Below are positions 1 to 7,725 of a DNA stretch of 20,894 nt, in pieces; within the stretch, counting starts at the first letter, position 1, and each line of letters opens with the position of its first letter. Position numbers and translations under genes: made by a program. The stretch comes from PALSA-505 sp035308365 (GTDB lineage Bacteria > Actinomycetota > Actinomycetes > Streptosporangiales > Streptosporangiaceae). The DNA is taken from positions 1 through 20,894 of the forward strand of contig DATGGU010000030.1 in the NCBI GenBank assembly GCA_035308365.1. The letters run 5' to 3'. A model generated the notes under the pieces. It ran no database searches and was not told where the DNA came from. It saw nothing but the letters and a program-made list of their open reading frames with translations.

Positions 1-284
1 GAGTTGTAGGCGCCGGCGAAACCCTGGTCGCTGGTCAAGATGAGCACTGCGGCCCGGGTGGGGTGCAGCGGCTCGGTGGTGAACGGGTGGGTGATGTTGG
101 TCGAGCGGCTGATCACCGCCTCCACCGCCCGGGTGAGCTCCCGGGAGTACGGCTCGGCGGCGCGCTGCTGCTGCTGGGCCCTGACGATCCGCGACGACGC
201 GATCAGCTCCTGCGCGCGGGTGATCTTGGCGATGGACCTGACGGTGCCGATCCGCCGCCTGACCAGGCGAAGCTGTGCTCCCAT
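1..284 (-). CDS. atpG: ATP synthase F1 gamma subunit, N-terminal part (cut by window edge)
   Basis: The gamma subunit is the central rotor stalk of F1 and couples proton flow through F0 to ATP synthesis. The reading frame opens with ATG at 284-282, three bases after the atpA stop codon, and runs off base 1, giving about 94 residues. The translation starts MGAQLRLVRRRIGTV and continues with KITRAQELIASSRI, the long N-terminal helix that packs inside the alpha3-beta3 ring, and reaches the strand ending LTSDQGFAGAYN, typical of this family. The tight spacing to atpA indicates cotranscription and probably translational coupling. atpD and atpC are expected beyond the window. Seen directly: start, length and motifs; the operon continuation is inference. 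Confidence 0.95.
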   Translation of the reverse strand, partial: MGAQLRLVRRRIGTVRSIAKITRAQELIASSRIVRAQQQQRAAEPYSRELTRAVEAVISRSTNITHPFTTEPLHPTRAAVLILTSDQGFAGAYN

Positions 285-287
285 GAC

Positions 288-1940
<1,653 letters not shown>

Positions 1941-1969
1941 CTTCCTCATGTCCCTTGTAGTGCACCTGT

Positions 1970-2075
1970 CGTGTTATTCAAAACCGCATCGCGAGTGCAG
2001 GCCCGAAGGGTCTGCGCGAGCGATCGGGCGACGTCGGAACGGCGGTCAGCATCGCACTAAATTTTGAATAACACG
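1970..2075. repeat. Perfect 14-bp inverted repeat in the atpH-atpA spacer
   Basis: CGTGTTATTCAAAA at 1970-1983 is exactly complementary to TTTTGAATAACACG at 2062-2075. The arms are AT-rich in an otherwise GC-rich region. The enclosed 78 bases hold further pairing: AGTGC (1994-1998) with GCACT (2054-2058), and GCCCGA (2001-2006) with TCGGGC (2024-2029). In the mRNA the second arm ends about 30 nt upstream of the atpA start codon. It could be an mRNA processing or translation-control structure, or a small MITE-like insertion of 106 bp; the flanks (CTGT and CTAT) do not give a clear target duplication. Confidence 0.8.
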
Positions 2076-2103
2076 CTATTCTCATAGGCATTGCGATCAC
2101 GTC

Positions 2104-2916
2104 TCAGCCCGCCAGCTTGCGGCGCACGGTTGCCAGGCGGCTGGCCACGCTCGCGTCGATGAACTCGTCACCGACCTGGATCGACATGCCACCCACGACA
2201 CCGCGATCCAGCACAATGTTCAGAAATACGTCATGCCCGTAGAGGTCGGACAGCGCCGCCGCCAGCCGGTCTTGCTGCTGCTGGCTGAGCGAGGACGCCA
2301 CCCGGACCACGGCGACCAGGCGCTGCCTGCGGCCGGCCGCGGCCTTGGCGTAGGAGTCCAGGTTCGCCTCCAGGCTACGTCCCCGCGGTTCGAGGGCCGC
2401 CTGGGTGATCAGCCGTTCGGCTTCGGCGCTAACCTTGCCGTCCAGCAGGGCGCCGAGCAGCCCACGCTTGCGTTCGGCGGGCAGGTAGGGGTTGGTCAGG
2501 GCGGAGTGGAGCTCCGGCTGGGCCATCGCCACCCGGCCGAACCTGAACAGTTCGTCTTCCAGGTCGTCCAGGTGCCCGGCCTGCTCGGCGGCGATCACCA
2601 TGGCCTTCACCGCGAGTTCCTCGGCCGCATCGCCCAGGTCGCGCGCGGCCGACCAGCGAGCCGACGCCAGCCCGGCCACCAGGTCCAGCGTCTGGGCGGA
2701 AACCTTCCCGTCCAGCAGCGAACGGACCAGTCCGGCCTTGGCTTCGGCCTGCCGGGCAGGATCGGTCAGCGCCCGGCGCAGGCCATGCTCGGAGTCGAGC
2801 AGCTTGACCACGGCAAACAGCTCCTCGCCGATGGCGCCGGCGGTCTCCTTGCTGGCCGCCACGGCTGAGAGCTGATCGCTGGCCTGCGCCAGCGAGGCCC
2901 TGCTAGCGCCTCTCAT
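2104..2916 (-). CDS. atpH: ATP synthase F1 delta subunit (OSCP-type)
   Basis: Delta joins the F1 head to the peripheral b stalk. The 270-residue protein is long compared with about 180 residues in most bacteria but matches the enlarged actinobacterial form. An internal repeat explains the extra length: ALTDPARQAEAKAGL..LLDGKVSAQ at about residues 49-75 recurs as ALTNPYLPAERKRGL..LLDGKVSAE at about 138-165. The C-terminal part (GGMSIQVGDEFIDASVASRL) is the conserved signature of the family. The ATG at 2916 is preceded by GAGGTGA at good spacing. Unlike mycobacteria, delta is not fused to a b-like segment here; atpF is complete and separate upstream. Confidence 0.95.
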   Translation of the reverse strand: MRGASRASLAQASDQLSAVAASKETAGAIGEELFAVVKLLDSEHGLRRALTDPARQAEAKAGLVRSLLDGKVSAQTLDLVAGLASARWSAARDLGDAAEELAVKAMVIAAEQAGHLDDLEDELFRFGRVAMAQPELHSALTNPYLPAERKRGLLGALLDGKVSAEAERLITQAALEPRGRSLEANLDSYAKAAAGRRQRLVAVVRVASSLSQQQQDRLAAALSDLYGHDVFLNIVLDRGVVGGMSIQVGDEFIDASVASRLATVRRKLAG

Positions 2917-2983
2917 CAGCTCACCTCAACTTCGGGTTCCGTCCCTTGGATTACTTCCTGACGGATGTGGGCTGGCCAAGTGC

Positions 2984-3541
2984 TCAACGGCCGGCCCGCA
3001 GCTCGGAGGCCTGGGTGCCCTGACCCTCGAGCTCATCGAGGAACCTGTCGACTACCCGGCTCTGCCTGGCTTCATCCGTGAGCGACTCGCCGACGATCCG
3101 CCCGGCCAGCTCGGTCGCCAGGTCACCGACCTGGCGCCGGAGCGAGGCCATCGCCTGCTGGCGCTCGGTTTCGATCTGCGCCTGGGCGGCCTCGACCAGG
3201 CGAGTGGCCTCGGCCTGTGCCTGAGCGCGCATCTCGGCGATGATCTGCGCTCCCTGCTCCTTGGCTTCCTCGCGAAGCCTGGCGGCCTCGTGCCTGGCCT
3301 GGTCGAGCTGCTCACGGTAGAGCGTGAGCTGCCGGTTCGCCTCGGCCTGGGTTTCCTCGGCCTTCTGCAGGCCGCCCTCGATGGCCTCGGTCCGCTCCTC
3401 CAGGGTCTTCTGGATCCTGGGCAGCAGCACCTTGGCGAGCGCGCCGAACACGATGAAGAAGCCGATCAGTCCCATGATCAGCTCGGTCGCCGACGGGATG
3501 AGCGGATTCGTCGCCGACGCGTCCGCTAGGTGGTACATCAC
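2984..3541 (-). CDS. atpF: ATP synthase F0 b subunit
   Basis: Peripheral-stalk subunit anchored in the membrane. The protein has 185 residues: a short N-terminus, one membrane helix at about residues 18-42 (TELIMGLIGFFIVFGALAKV), then a long charged helix rich in Glu, Ala, Gln and Arg that forms the dimeric coiled coil, ending in the delta-binding region. The start is a GTG at 3541 directly followed by ATG at 3538, with AGGTGA 7-10 bases upstream, so either may be used. It lies between atpE and atpH in the usual order, with about 67 bp before atpH. Confidence 0.95.
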   Translation of the reverse strand: MMYHLADASATNPLIPSATELIMGLIGFFIVFGALAKVLLPRIQKTLEERTEAIEGGLQKAEETQAEANRQLTLYREQLDQARHEAARLREEAKEQGAQIIAEMRAQAQAEATRLVEAAQAQIETERQQAMASLRRQVGDLATELAGRIVGESLTDEARQSRVVDRFLDELEGQGTQASELRAGR

Positions 3542-3563
3542 GATGCAGTCACCTGCCCAGGCG

Positions 3564-3818
3564 TCAGTGCGTGAAGATGAACGGCACCACGATGCCGATC
3601 AGCGCGAGTGCTTCGGCGAGGGCGAAACCCACCCACATGTTGGCGCGGATCATGCCCGCCGCCTCCGGCTGGCGGGCCATCGCCTCGGTGGCGTGGCCGA
3701 AGATCAGGCCGATGCCCACGCCGGGGCCGATGGCCGCGAGGCCGTAGGCAACGGCTCCGAGCCGCCCTGCGACGGTGGTGCTGCTGGCGGCGAGCGTGTG
3801 GGTTACAAGATCCATCAT
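3564..3818 (-). CDS. atpE: ATP synthase F0 c subunit (proteolipid)
   Basis: The c subunit forms the proton-driven rotor ring. From the ATGATG at 3818 the protein has 84 residues with two membrane helices. Helix 1 contains the glycine-rich GPGVGIGLIFG (31-41), the polar loop has the conserved ARQPE (48-52), and helix 2 carries the proton-binding glutamate E69 in FALAEALALIG. The reading frame stays open upstream to 3911, but that stretch is arginine-rich, unlike the family, and overlaps the end of atpB. GAAGGA about eight bases before 3818 supports the shorter start. E69 and its surroundings are the region targeted by diarylquinolines in mycobacteria. Confidence 0.96.
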   Translation of the reverse strand: MMDLVTHTLAASSTTVAGRLGAVAYGLAAIGPGVGIGLIFGHATEAMARQPEAAGMIRANMWVGFALAEALALIGIVVPFIFTH

Positions 3819-3885
3819 CTCTTTCGTTCCTTCGTCATCCGGACCGGCGGTTTCGGTCCGCCGGTGAGGTTGGTTGAAAGCTTGG

Positions 3886-4695
3886 TCAGTGTGCCGACTC
3901 GAGCGAGTCACCTATGTAGAAGGCGGTCAGGATCGTGAAGATGAACGCCTGCAGGAACTGGATCAGCATCTCGAACGCGGTCACGATGATCACCATCGCC
4001 AGTGAGCCGACCGCATACACCGCGCCGGCGGTCGCACTGACGAAGTACCAGGTGGAGAGGTAGAAGACCAGCAGCAGCAGGTGACCGGCGAACATGTTCG
4101 CGAACAACCGCACACCGAGCGTGAATGGCCGGACGGCGATGTCTGAGAACAGGATGATCGGCACCAGCAGCGGCATGATCCACCAAGGGATGCCGCTGGG
4201 GATCATGCCACGGAAGAAGCCGATCGGTCCCTTGGCCCTGATGCCCACCGACATGTAGGTGAGCCAGGTCAGGGCGACCAGGATCCAGGCGAAGCCGATG
4301 TGCGAGGGGACCGGGAACTGGGCGATCGGGATGATCTCCATCAGGTTCATGAACCAGATGAAAAAGAACAGCGACACCAGGTAGGGCAGGTACTTGTCGC
4401 CCTTCCGCCCGATCATCGGCCGGAGGATCTGGTCCCGGACGAACAGAACGCCGATCTCGCCGAGGTTCTGGAAGCCCCGGGGAACCAGCTTGGGCTTGCG
4501 GAACGCGGTCCAGAAGAACCCGACCACCAGCACCGCGCAGATCGCCATGAGCAGCTCAGGCTTGGTGATGTGCAGCGGCCCGATGTCGAAGATGGGGCGG
4601 AAGATGAAGTCGTTGATCGAGGGCGCCGGGTAGCCGCAGCCCGAGTAAATGTGGCAACCACTGGCCAGAGTGGTCACATGGACACCAGCACTCAC
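3886..4695 (-). CDS. atpB: ATP synthase F0 a subunit
   Basis: Stator subunit that provides the two proton half-channels beside the c ring. The 269-residue protein has five to six membrane helices. The essential arginine is R196 in FTLGVRLFANMFAGH, and the C-terminal helix (FEMLIQFLQAFIFTILTAFYIGDS) has the conserved Gln/Glu pattern. The start is GTG at 4695, with GAGGAG eight bases upstream, giving MSAGVHVTTLASG. It is the first core structural gene of the operon, 67 bp upstream of atpE, and its own leader contains a 15-bp tandem repeat. Confidence 0.97.
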   Translation of the reverse strand: MSAGVHVTTLASGCHIYSGCGYPAPSINDFIFRPIFDIGPLHITKPELLMAICAVLVVGFFWTAFRKPKLVPRGFQNLGEIGVLFVRDQILRPMIGRKGDKYLPYLVSLFFFIWFMNLMEIIPIAQFPVPSHIGFAWILVALTWLTYMSVGIRAKGPIGFFRGMIPSGIPWWIMPLLVPIILFSDIAVRPFTLGVRLFANMFAGHLLLLVFYLSTWYFVSATAGAVYAVGSLAMVIIVTAFEMLIQFLQAFIFTILTAFYIGDSLESAH

Positions 4696-4752
4696 TTCAG
4701 ATACTCCTCACACCCATCTGCCTCCGGCGCGCACGAGCGCGCCGGCTACCTC

Positions 4753-4850
4753 GGTACTGACAAACCCAGTGCTGACAAACACAGTGCTGACAAACACAGT
4801 GCTGATAGACACCGCCCTGACAAACACGGTGCTGACAGACACTGCTGACC
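4753..4850. repeat. 15-bp tandem repeat upstream of atpB
   Basis: Six consecutive units of 15 bp run from 4753 to 4842, followed by a partial seventh. The consensus on the plus strand is AGTGCTGACAAACAC; units 2 and 3 (4768-4797) are identical and the others differ at two to four positions. The block lies in the 260-bp spacer between atpZ and atpB, about 60 bp upstream of the atpB start, so it is in the transcribed leader. Nothing else recognisable was seen in the spacer. Confidence 0.9.
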
Positions 4851-4955
4851 CCGGGGCCAGGGGCCCGGTGCCGGGAACCCCGGGGTTACGAACTCCGGCG
4901 CCGCACCTGACGCCGGCCAAGCCGATCGTGTTCTCCGCGCAGCCGCCCAGGTGAC

Positions 4956-5192
4956 TCAGGCCCTGCCGAAACGCAGGATGACCAGAACGATCGAGAGCGC
5001 CAGCCCGACGATCATCCCGAGCGGGAAGAACAGCGGCGAGTGGACAACCCAGTGACCGATGGCCCATCCGGCCCCGCCGTAGAAGATCATGCCAGCCAGC
5101 AGGTAGCTGAAGATGGCCCATCCGGCACTTTCCGTGCCCGGAAGCTGTCCGCCCCGCCGCTCCCGCTTCGGCTGCGGGGTGCCGCCGGTCAT
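4956..5192 (-). CDS. atpZ: AtpZ/AtpI-like small membrane protein of the ATP synthase operon
   Basis: A 78-residue protein with a basic, hydrophilic N-terminus (PQPKRERRGG) followed by two membrane helices: GWAIFSYLLAGMIFYGGAGW and a second ending GLALSIVLVIL. The glycine pattern (LLAG..YGG.GW.IG) fits the AtpZ family (Pfam ATPase_gene1), small proteins found at the head of ATP synthase operons and implicated in assembly or ion supply. The ATG at 5192 is chosen; an in-frame GTG at 5240 would add 16 residues but has no visible ribosome binding site. The symbol is assigned from family pattern and position, with moderate certainty. Confidence 0.75.
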   Translation of the reverse strand: MTGGTPQPKRERRGGQLPGTESAGWAIFSYLLAGMIFYGGAGWAIGHWVVHSPLFFPLGMIVGLALSIVLVILRFGRA

Positions 5193-5316
5193 GGCCTGCC
5201 GCCCGGCGGGTGACCGGCCGTGAGCCGGGGCTTGTCCCACGCCCGGTGCGGGGATCGCAGGCAGCCTGAAGCACGGGCCGCGATCCGCCGTCCGGAGGCT
5301 GGGTTCTGGTCACGGG

Positions 5317-5721
5317 TCACCGTTTCCCATCCGGTTCGACGTACATCATCTTCTGCCGGGCGGTTGAGATCGCCTGCGAGGTACTCCAGGCCAGGATGCA
5401 GACGATCGCGGTGATGCCGAACAGCTTCGAGTTGAACACCGTCGTGCCGGCCAGCCGGTCGACCAGGAACGCCAGGAGGATGATCTTGACAAGGAAGGTG
5501 ACGATCGCGGTGATCATCATTGCCTGCTGACTCACCCTGGCGGCCCGTCCGACGACGAGCACGCTGATCCCGAAGAAGACTATGACCAGCGCCACCCCGA
5601 GAAGCGCCCCGACGAACCCCTTCATGCCGCCGAAAGCGCCGCACAGAGCTACCATCACCACCGCAGCGGGTGCTGTGAGCATGGCCGACCACCGAAGTGT
5701 CCGGGCGTAGCTCTCTGGCAT
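5317..5721 (-). CDS. atpI: ATP synthase I-type protein (AtpI family)
   Basis: A 134-residue protein with four predicted membrane helices (about residues 13-32, 35-57, 66-88 and 98-118), the architecture of the AtpI / ATP synthase I chain family, which assists assembly of the c ring. It is the first gene of the atp operon, as in Streptomyces and as Rv1303 in M. tuberculosis. The ATG at 5721 is preceded by GGAG at eight bases. A 15-bp repeat lies immediately upstream of the ribosome binding site, and a palindromic operator candidate lies about 270 bp upstream. Confidence 0.85.
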   Translation of the reverse strand: MPESYARTLRWSAMLTAPAAVVMVALCGAFGGMKGFVGALLGVALVIVFFGISVLVVGRAARVSQQAMMITAIVTFLVKIILLAFLVDRLAGTTVFNSKLFGITAIVCILAWSTSQAISTARQKMMYVEPDGKR

Positions 5722-5734
5722 CTAGGTAACTCCA

Positions 5735-5779
5735 CTGTGCTTGTTTCGTCTGTGCTTGCTCTGTGTGTGCTTGTTGTGT
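5735..5779. repeat. 15-bp tandem repeat just upstream of the atpI ribosome binding site
   Basis: Three units of 15 bp: CTGTGCTTGTTTCGT (5735-5749), CTGTGCTTGCTCTGT (5750-5764) and GTGTGCTTGTTGTGT (5765-5779), with a decayed fourth. In the atpI transcript it reads as a CA/A-rich, unstructured leader that ends a few bases before GGAG. The period equals that of the repeat in front of atpB. Confidence 0.75.
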
Positions 5780-5986
5780 GTGGGGTCGCAGGGTCTGGAT
5801 TCGCTGGGACAAGGCTCACCTGGAAGACAGGCGACCGGCGGATGCGCCACGAGAACGGGCCCAGGGCGGAGCCGGGGCAAGCCCGCGCCGCCACTGCGAC
5901 GCGACTGCTCCGCCGGGTCACCGCACCGTATCACGATCCCCTCACATGTCCTTCAGCCGGCTCCGCTCATGTCCGTCCACCGGCCT

Positions 5987-6006
5987 CTTGTGAAAGATAT
6001 CACAAG
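5987..6006. promoter_or_regulatory. Candidate Rex (or CRP/GlxR-type) operator upstream of the atp operon
   Basis: The 20-bp sequence CTTGTGAAAGATATCACAAG has perfect 7-bp arms (CTTGTGA / TCACAAG) around six bases. The inner 18 bases (5988-6005) match the Rex consensus TTGTGAA-N4-TTCACAA at all positions but one. The same bases also fit the CRP/GlxR consensus TGTGA-N6-TCACA exactly. Rex senses NADH/NAD+ and controls respiratory genes in Streptomyces; CRP-type GlxR controls energy genes in corynebacteria. Which protein binds cannot be decided from sequence. Confidence 0.65.
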
Positions 6007-6100
6007 CTCCTTGGCCAAGTCTTTACCGGGCGGACTTATCCGAAAAATATGTCTCTGACCGGGCAAAACGACGCCGATCGCAGGTTACTCGGGGCTTGGC

Positions 6101-6196
6101 TCCGAACGGTTCAGGGGCGGCCGGAAGATCCGGTCAGGGGCGCTGGGAAAGATCCGGGTCACGGTTGCCGGGAAGATCCGGTCGGAGCGCCTGGGT
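6101..6196. repeat. Degenerate 24-bp repeats around the wecA stop codon
   Basis: Four decayed units with a 24-bp period: 6101-6124, 6125-6148, 6149-6172 and 6173-6196. The last three share AAGATCCGG(G)TC near the start; the first two share CAGGGGCG. The wecA stop codon (6161-6159) falls inside the third unit. They differ in sequence from the main wecA tail repeat (6226-6513) but share its period. Confidence 0.6.
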
Positions 6197-7694
6197 TCGC
6201 GGGCGCTGACCCGCGGGCGCGGCCAGGCGCATGCCGGGGAACCGGGCCTGGCACGTGCGGGGACACCGCGCCCGGCACGTGCGGGGACACCGCGCCCGGC
6301 GCGTGCGGGGACACCGCGCCCGGCGCGTGCGGGGACACCGGGCCTGGCACGTGGGGGGAACCCGGACCTGACGCGTGCGGGGACACCGGGCCCGGCACGT
6401 GCGGGGACACCGGGCCTGGCACGTGCGGGGACACCGGGCCTGGCACGTGCGGGGACACCGGGCCCGGCACGTGGGGGGACACCGGGCCCGGCGCGTGCGG
6501 GGACACTGTACCGGGGACCTGCGCCATGGCCTGACCTGGCCCGGAGTCGGCCTCCCCGGTGCGGGCCGGGCGGCGGACCGGAATGCGCCGCTGCAACCTC
6601 GGCACCGTGACCAGCAGCAGCGTCAGCATGCCGATCAGGGTGGCGCCCGCCAGGATCATCAGCTTGGTCCGCATGATGGACAGCGCGACCACCGCGCCCG
6701 CGAACAGGGCGGCCCACAGGTACATGATCAGGACACTCTTGCGCTGGGAATGCCCGAAGTTCATCAGCCGGTGGTGCAGGTGCTTCATGTCCGCGGTGAA
6801 CGGCGACTGCCCCGCCCTGGTGCGCCGGACCACCGCCAGCAGCAGGTCGGCATAGGGGATCAGGAAGATCGCGACGGGCAGCAGCAGCGGCAGGATCGTC
6901 GGGAACCGGTCCACGACGTGCGTCTTTCCGTAGGCGACCAGGATGTTCGGGTCCAGGGTCGCCGTGCTCGAAATAGGACCGTAGGCGAGCAGCAGGCCGA
7001 GCAGCATCGCGCCGGTGTCACCCATGAAGATGCGGGCCGGGTAGAAGTTGTGTGGCAGGAAACCCAGGCACATCCCGGCCAGGATCGCCGATACCAGGGC
7101 CGGCAGCGACTGGGTGGGGACGTTGGTCACCTTGAGCAGCGTGTACGAGTAAGAGAAGTAGGCGAGCGCCGCGATAGCGACGATGCCCGCGGCCAGCCCG
7201 TCCAGGCCGTCGATGAAGTTGATCGCGTTGATGGTGATGGCCACGACCAGGATGGTCAGCACCAGGCCCTGGTTCGAGGACAGCACGATCACGTTGCCGT
7301 AGGGGCTCGGGATCCAGGAGAGCTCGGTCCCGCTCCAGACCAGGATCCCGCCGGCGGCCACCTGGGCTGCCAGCTTGCTGATCGCGCTCATCCCCCAGCG
7401 GTCGTCCACCACGCCAACGGCCACGAGCAGGCCGCCGGCCAGCAGGATTCCGCTGGTCGTCCGGGGCCCGCCGAGCGCCTGGCTGAGATAGCCGAACCGG
7501 CCCGCCAGCAGCAGGGCGACGACGAGGCCGCCGTACATGGCAAGGCCGCCGAGCAGCGGGGTGGGCACCACGTGCACGTCACGCTCGCGCGGGTTATGCA
7601 TCGCGCCGAACTTCTCCGATACCCGCCGGGCCAGGGGCGTCAGCAGGTACGTCACCGCCGCGGCGGTGAGGAGCGTGAGCATGTACTCCCGCAC
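6159..7694 (-). CDS. wecA: Undecaprenyl-phosphate GlcNAc-1-phosphate transferase family protein (WecA/Rfe) with repetitive C-terminal tail
   Basis: An integral membrane enzyme that transfers a sugar-1-phosphate, probably GlcNAc-1-P, from a UDP-sugar to polyprenyl phosphate, the first step of cell-wall linkage polymers in actinobacteria. The first ~370 residues form the catalytic multi-helix domain: VVDDRW with Asp97-Asp98, NFIDGLDG (159-166), FMGDTG (223-228) and HLHHR (305-309), all characteristic of the MraY/WecA superfamily. The remaining ~140 residues are unusual: a linker, then twelve 8-residue units of type PGPVSPHV (about 394-490) coded by a 24-bp DNA repeat. The start is GTG at 7694 (MREYMLTLL), which agrees with the usual family N-terminus although the ribosome binding site is weak; ATG at 7682 is an alternative. 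Its position upstream of atpI matches Rv1302. Function of the core is firm; the exact sugar is inferred. Confidence 0.92.
   Translation of the reverse strand: MREYMLTLLTAAAVTYLLTPLARRVSEKFGAMHNPRERDVHVVPTPLLGGLAMYGGLVVALLLAGRFGYLSQALGGPRTTSGILLAGGLLVAVGVVDDRWGMSAISKLAAQVAAGGILVWSGTELSWIPSPYGNVIVLSSNQGLVLTILVVAITINAINFIDGLDGLAAGIVAIAALAYFSYSYTLLKVTNVPTQSLPALVSAILAGMCLGFLPHNFYPARIFMGDTGAMLLGLLLAYGPISSTATLDPNILVAYGKTHVVDRFPTILPLLLPVAIFLIPYADLLLAVVRRTRAGQSPFTADMKHLHHRLMNFGHSQRKSVLIMYLWAALFAGAVVALSIMRTKLMILAGATLIGMLTLLLVTVPRLQRRIPVRRPARTGEADSGPGQAMAQVPGTVSPHAPGPVSPHVPGPVSPHVPGPVSPHVPGPVSPHVPGPVSPHASGPGSPHVPGPVSPHAPGAVSPHAPGAVSPHVPGAVSPHVPGPVPRHAPGRARGSAPANPGAPTGSSRQP
6226..6513. repeat. 24-bp tandem repeat coding the WecA C-terminal tail
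   Basis: Twelve contiguous 24-bp units. Most begin GGCACGTGCGGGGACACCG on the plus strand; units 2 and 3 (6250-6297) are identical and units 8 and 9 (6394-6441) are identical, so recent unit duplication is likely. Since 24 is a multiple of three, gain or loss of units changes tail length without shifting frame. Translated on the minus strand each unit gives PG(P/A)VSPH(V/A). Confidence 0.95.
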
Positions 7695-7725
7695 GAGGCT
7701 CAGCCGCCGCTGGCAGGTTCAGAGA

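Larger units (their letters stand above)
5722..6158. promoter_or_regulatory. Intergenic region wecA-atpI: control region of the atp operon
   Basis: 437 bp without a convincing gene. It contains, in the direction of atp transcription, degenerate 24-bp repeats (6101-6196, partly inside wecA), a comparatively AT-rich stretch (about 5987-6060), the palindrome CTTGGCCAAG (6010-6019), the Rex/CRP-type palindrome (5987-6006) and a 15-bp repeat block (5735-5779). The AT-rich stretch is the likely promoter, for example TATCTT on the minus strand at 5999-5994, but I see no convincing -35 partner, so the exact promoter is not resolved. Confidence 0.6.

Noticed and set aside
4708..5313. Minus-strand frame spanning atpZ and the 15-bp repeat, with VSTVF-like repeats
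   Set aside because: Its only regular part is the translated 15-bp repeat; atpZ in another frame explains the conserved segment better.
5943..5987. Weak 22-23-bp direct repeat (CACATGTCC / CTCATGTCC)
   Set aside because: Only two units with several mismatches; not distinguishable from chance.
6226..6513. Regular repeat array resembling CRISPR
   Set aside because: Units are contiguous with a 24-bp period and no unique spacers, and they continue the wecA reading frame.
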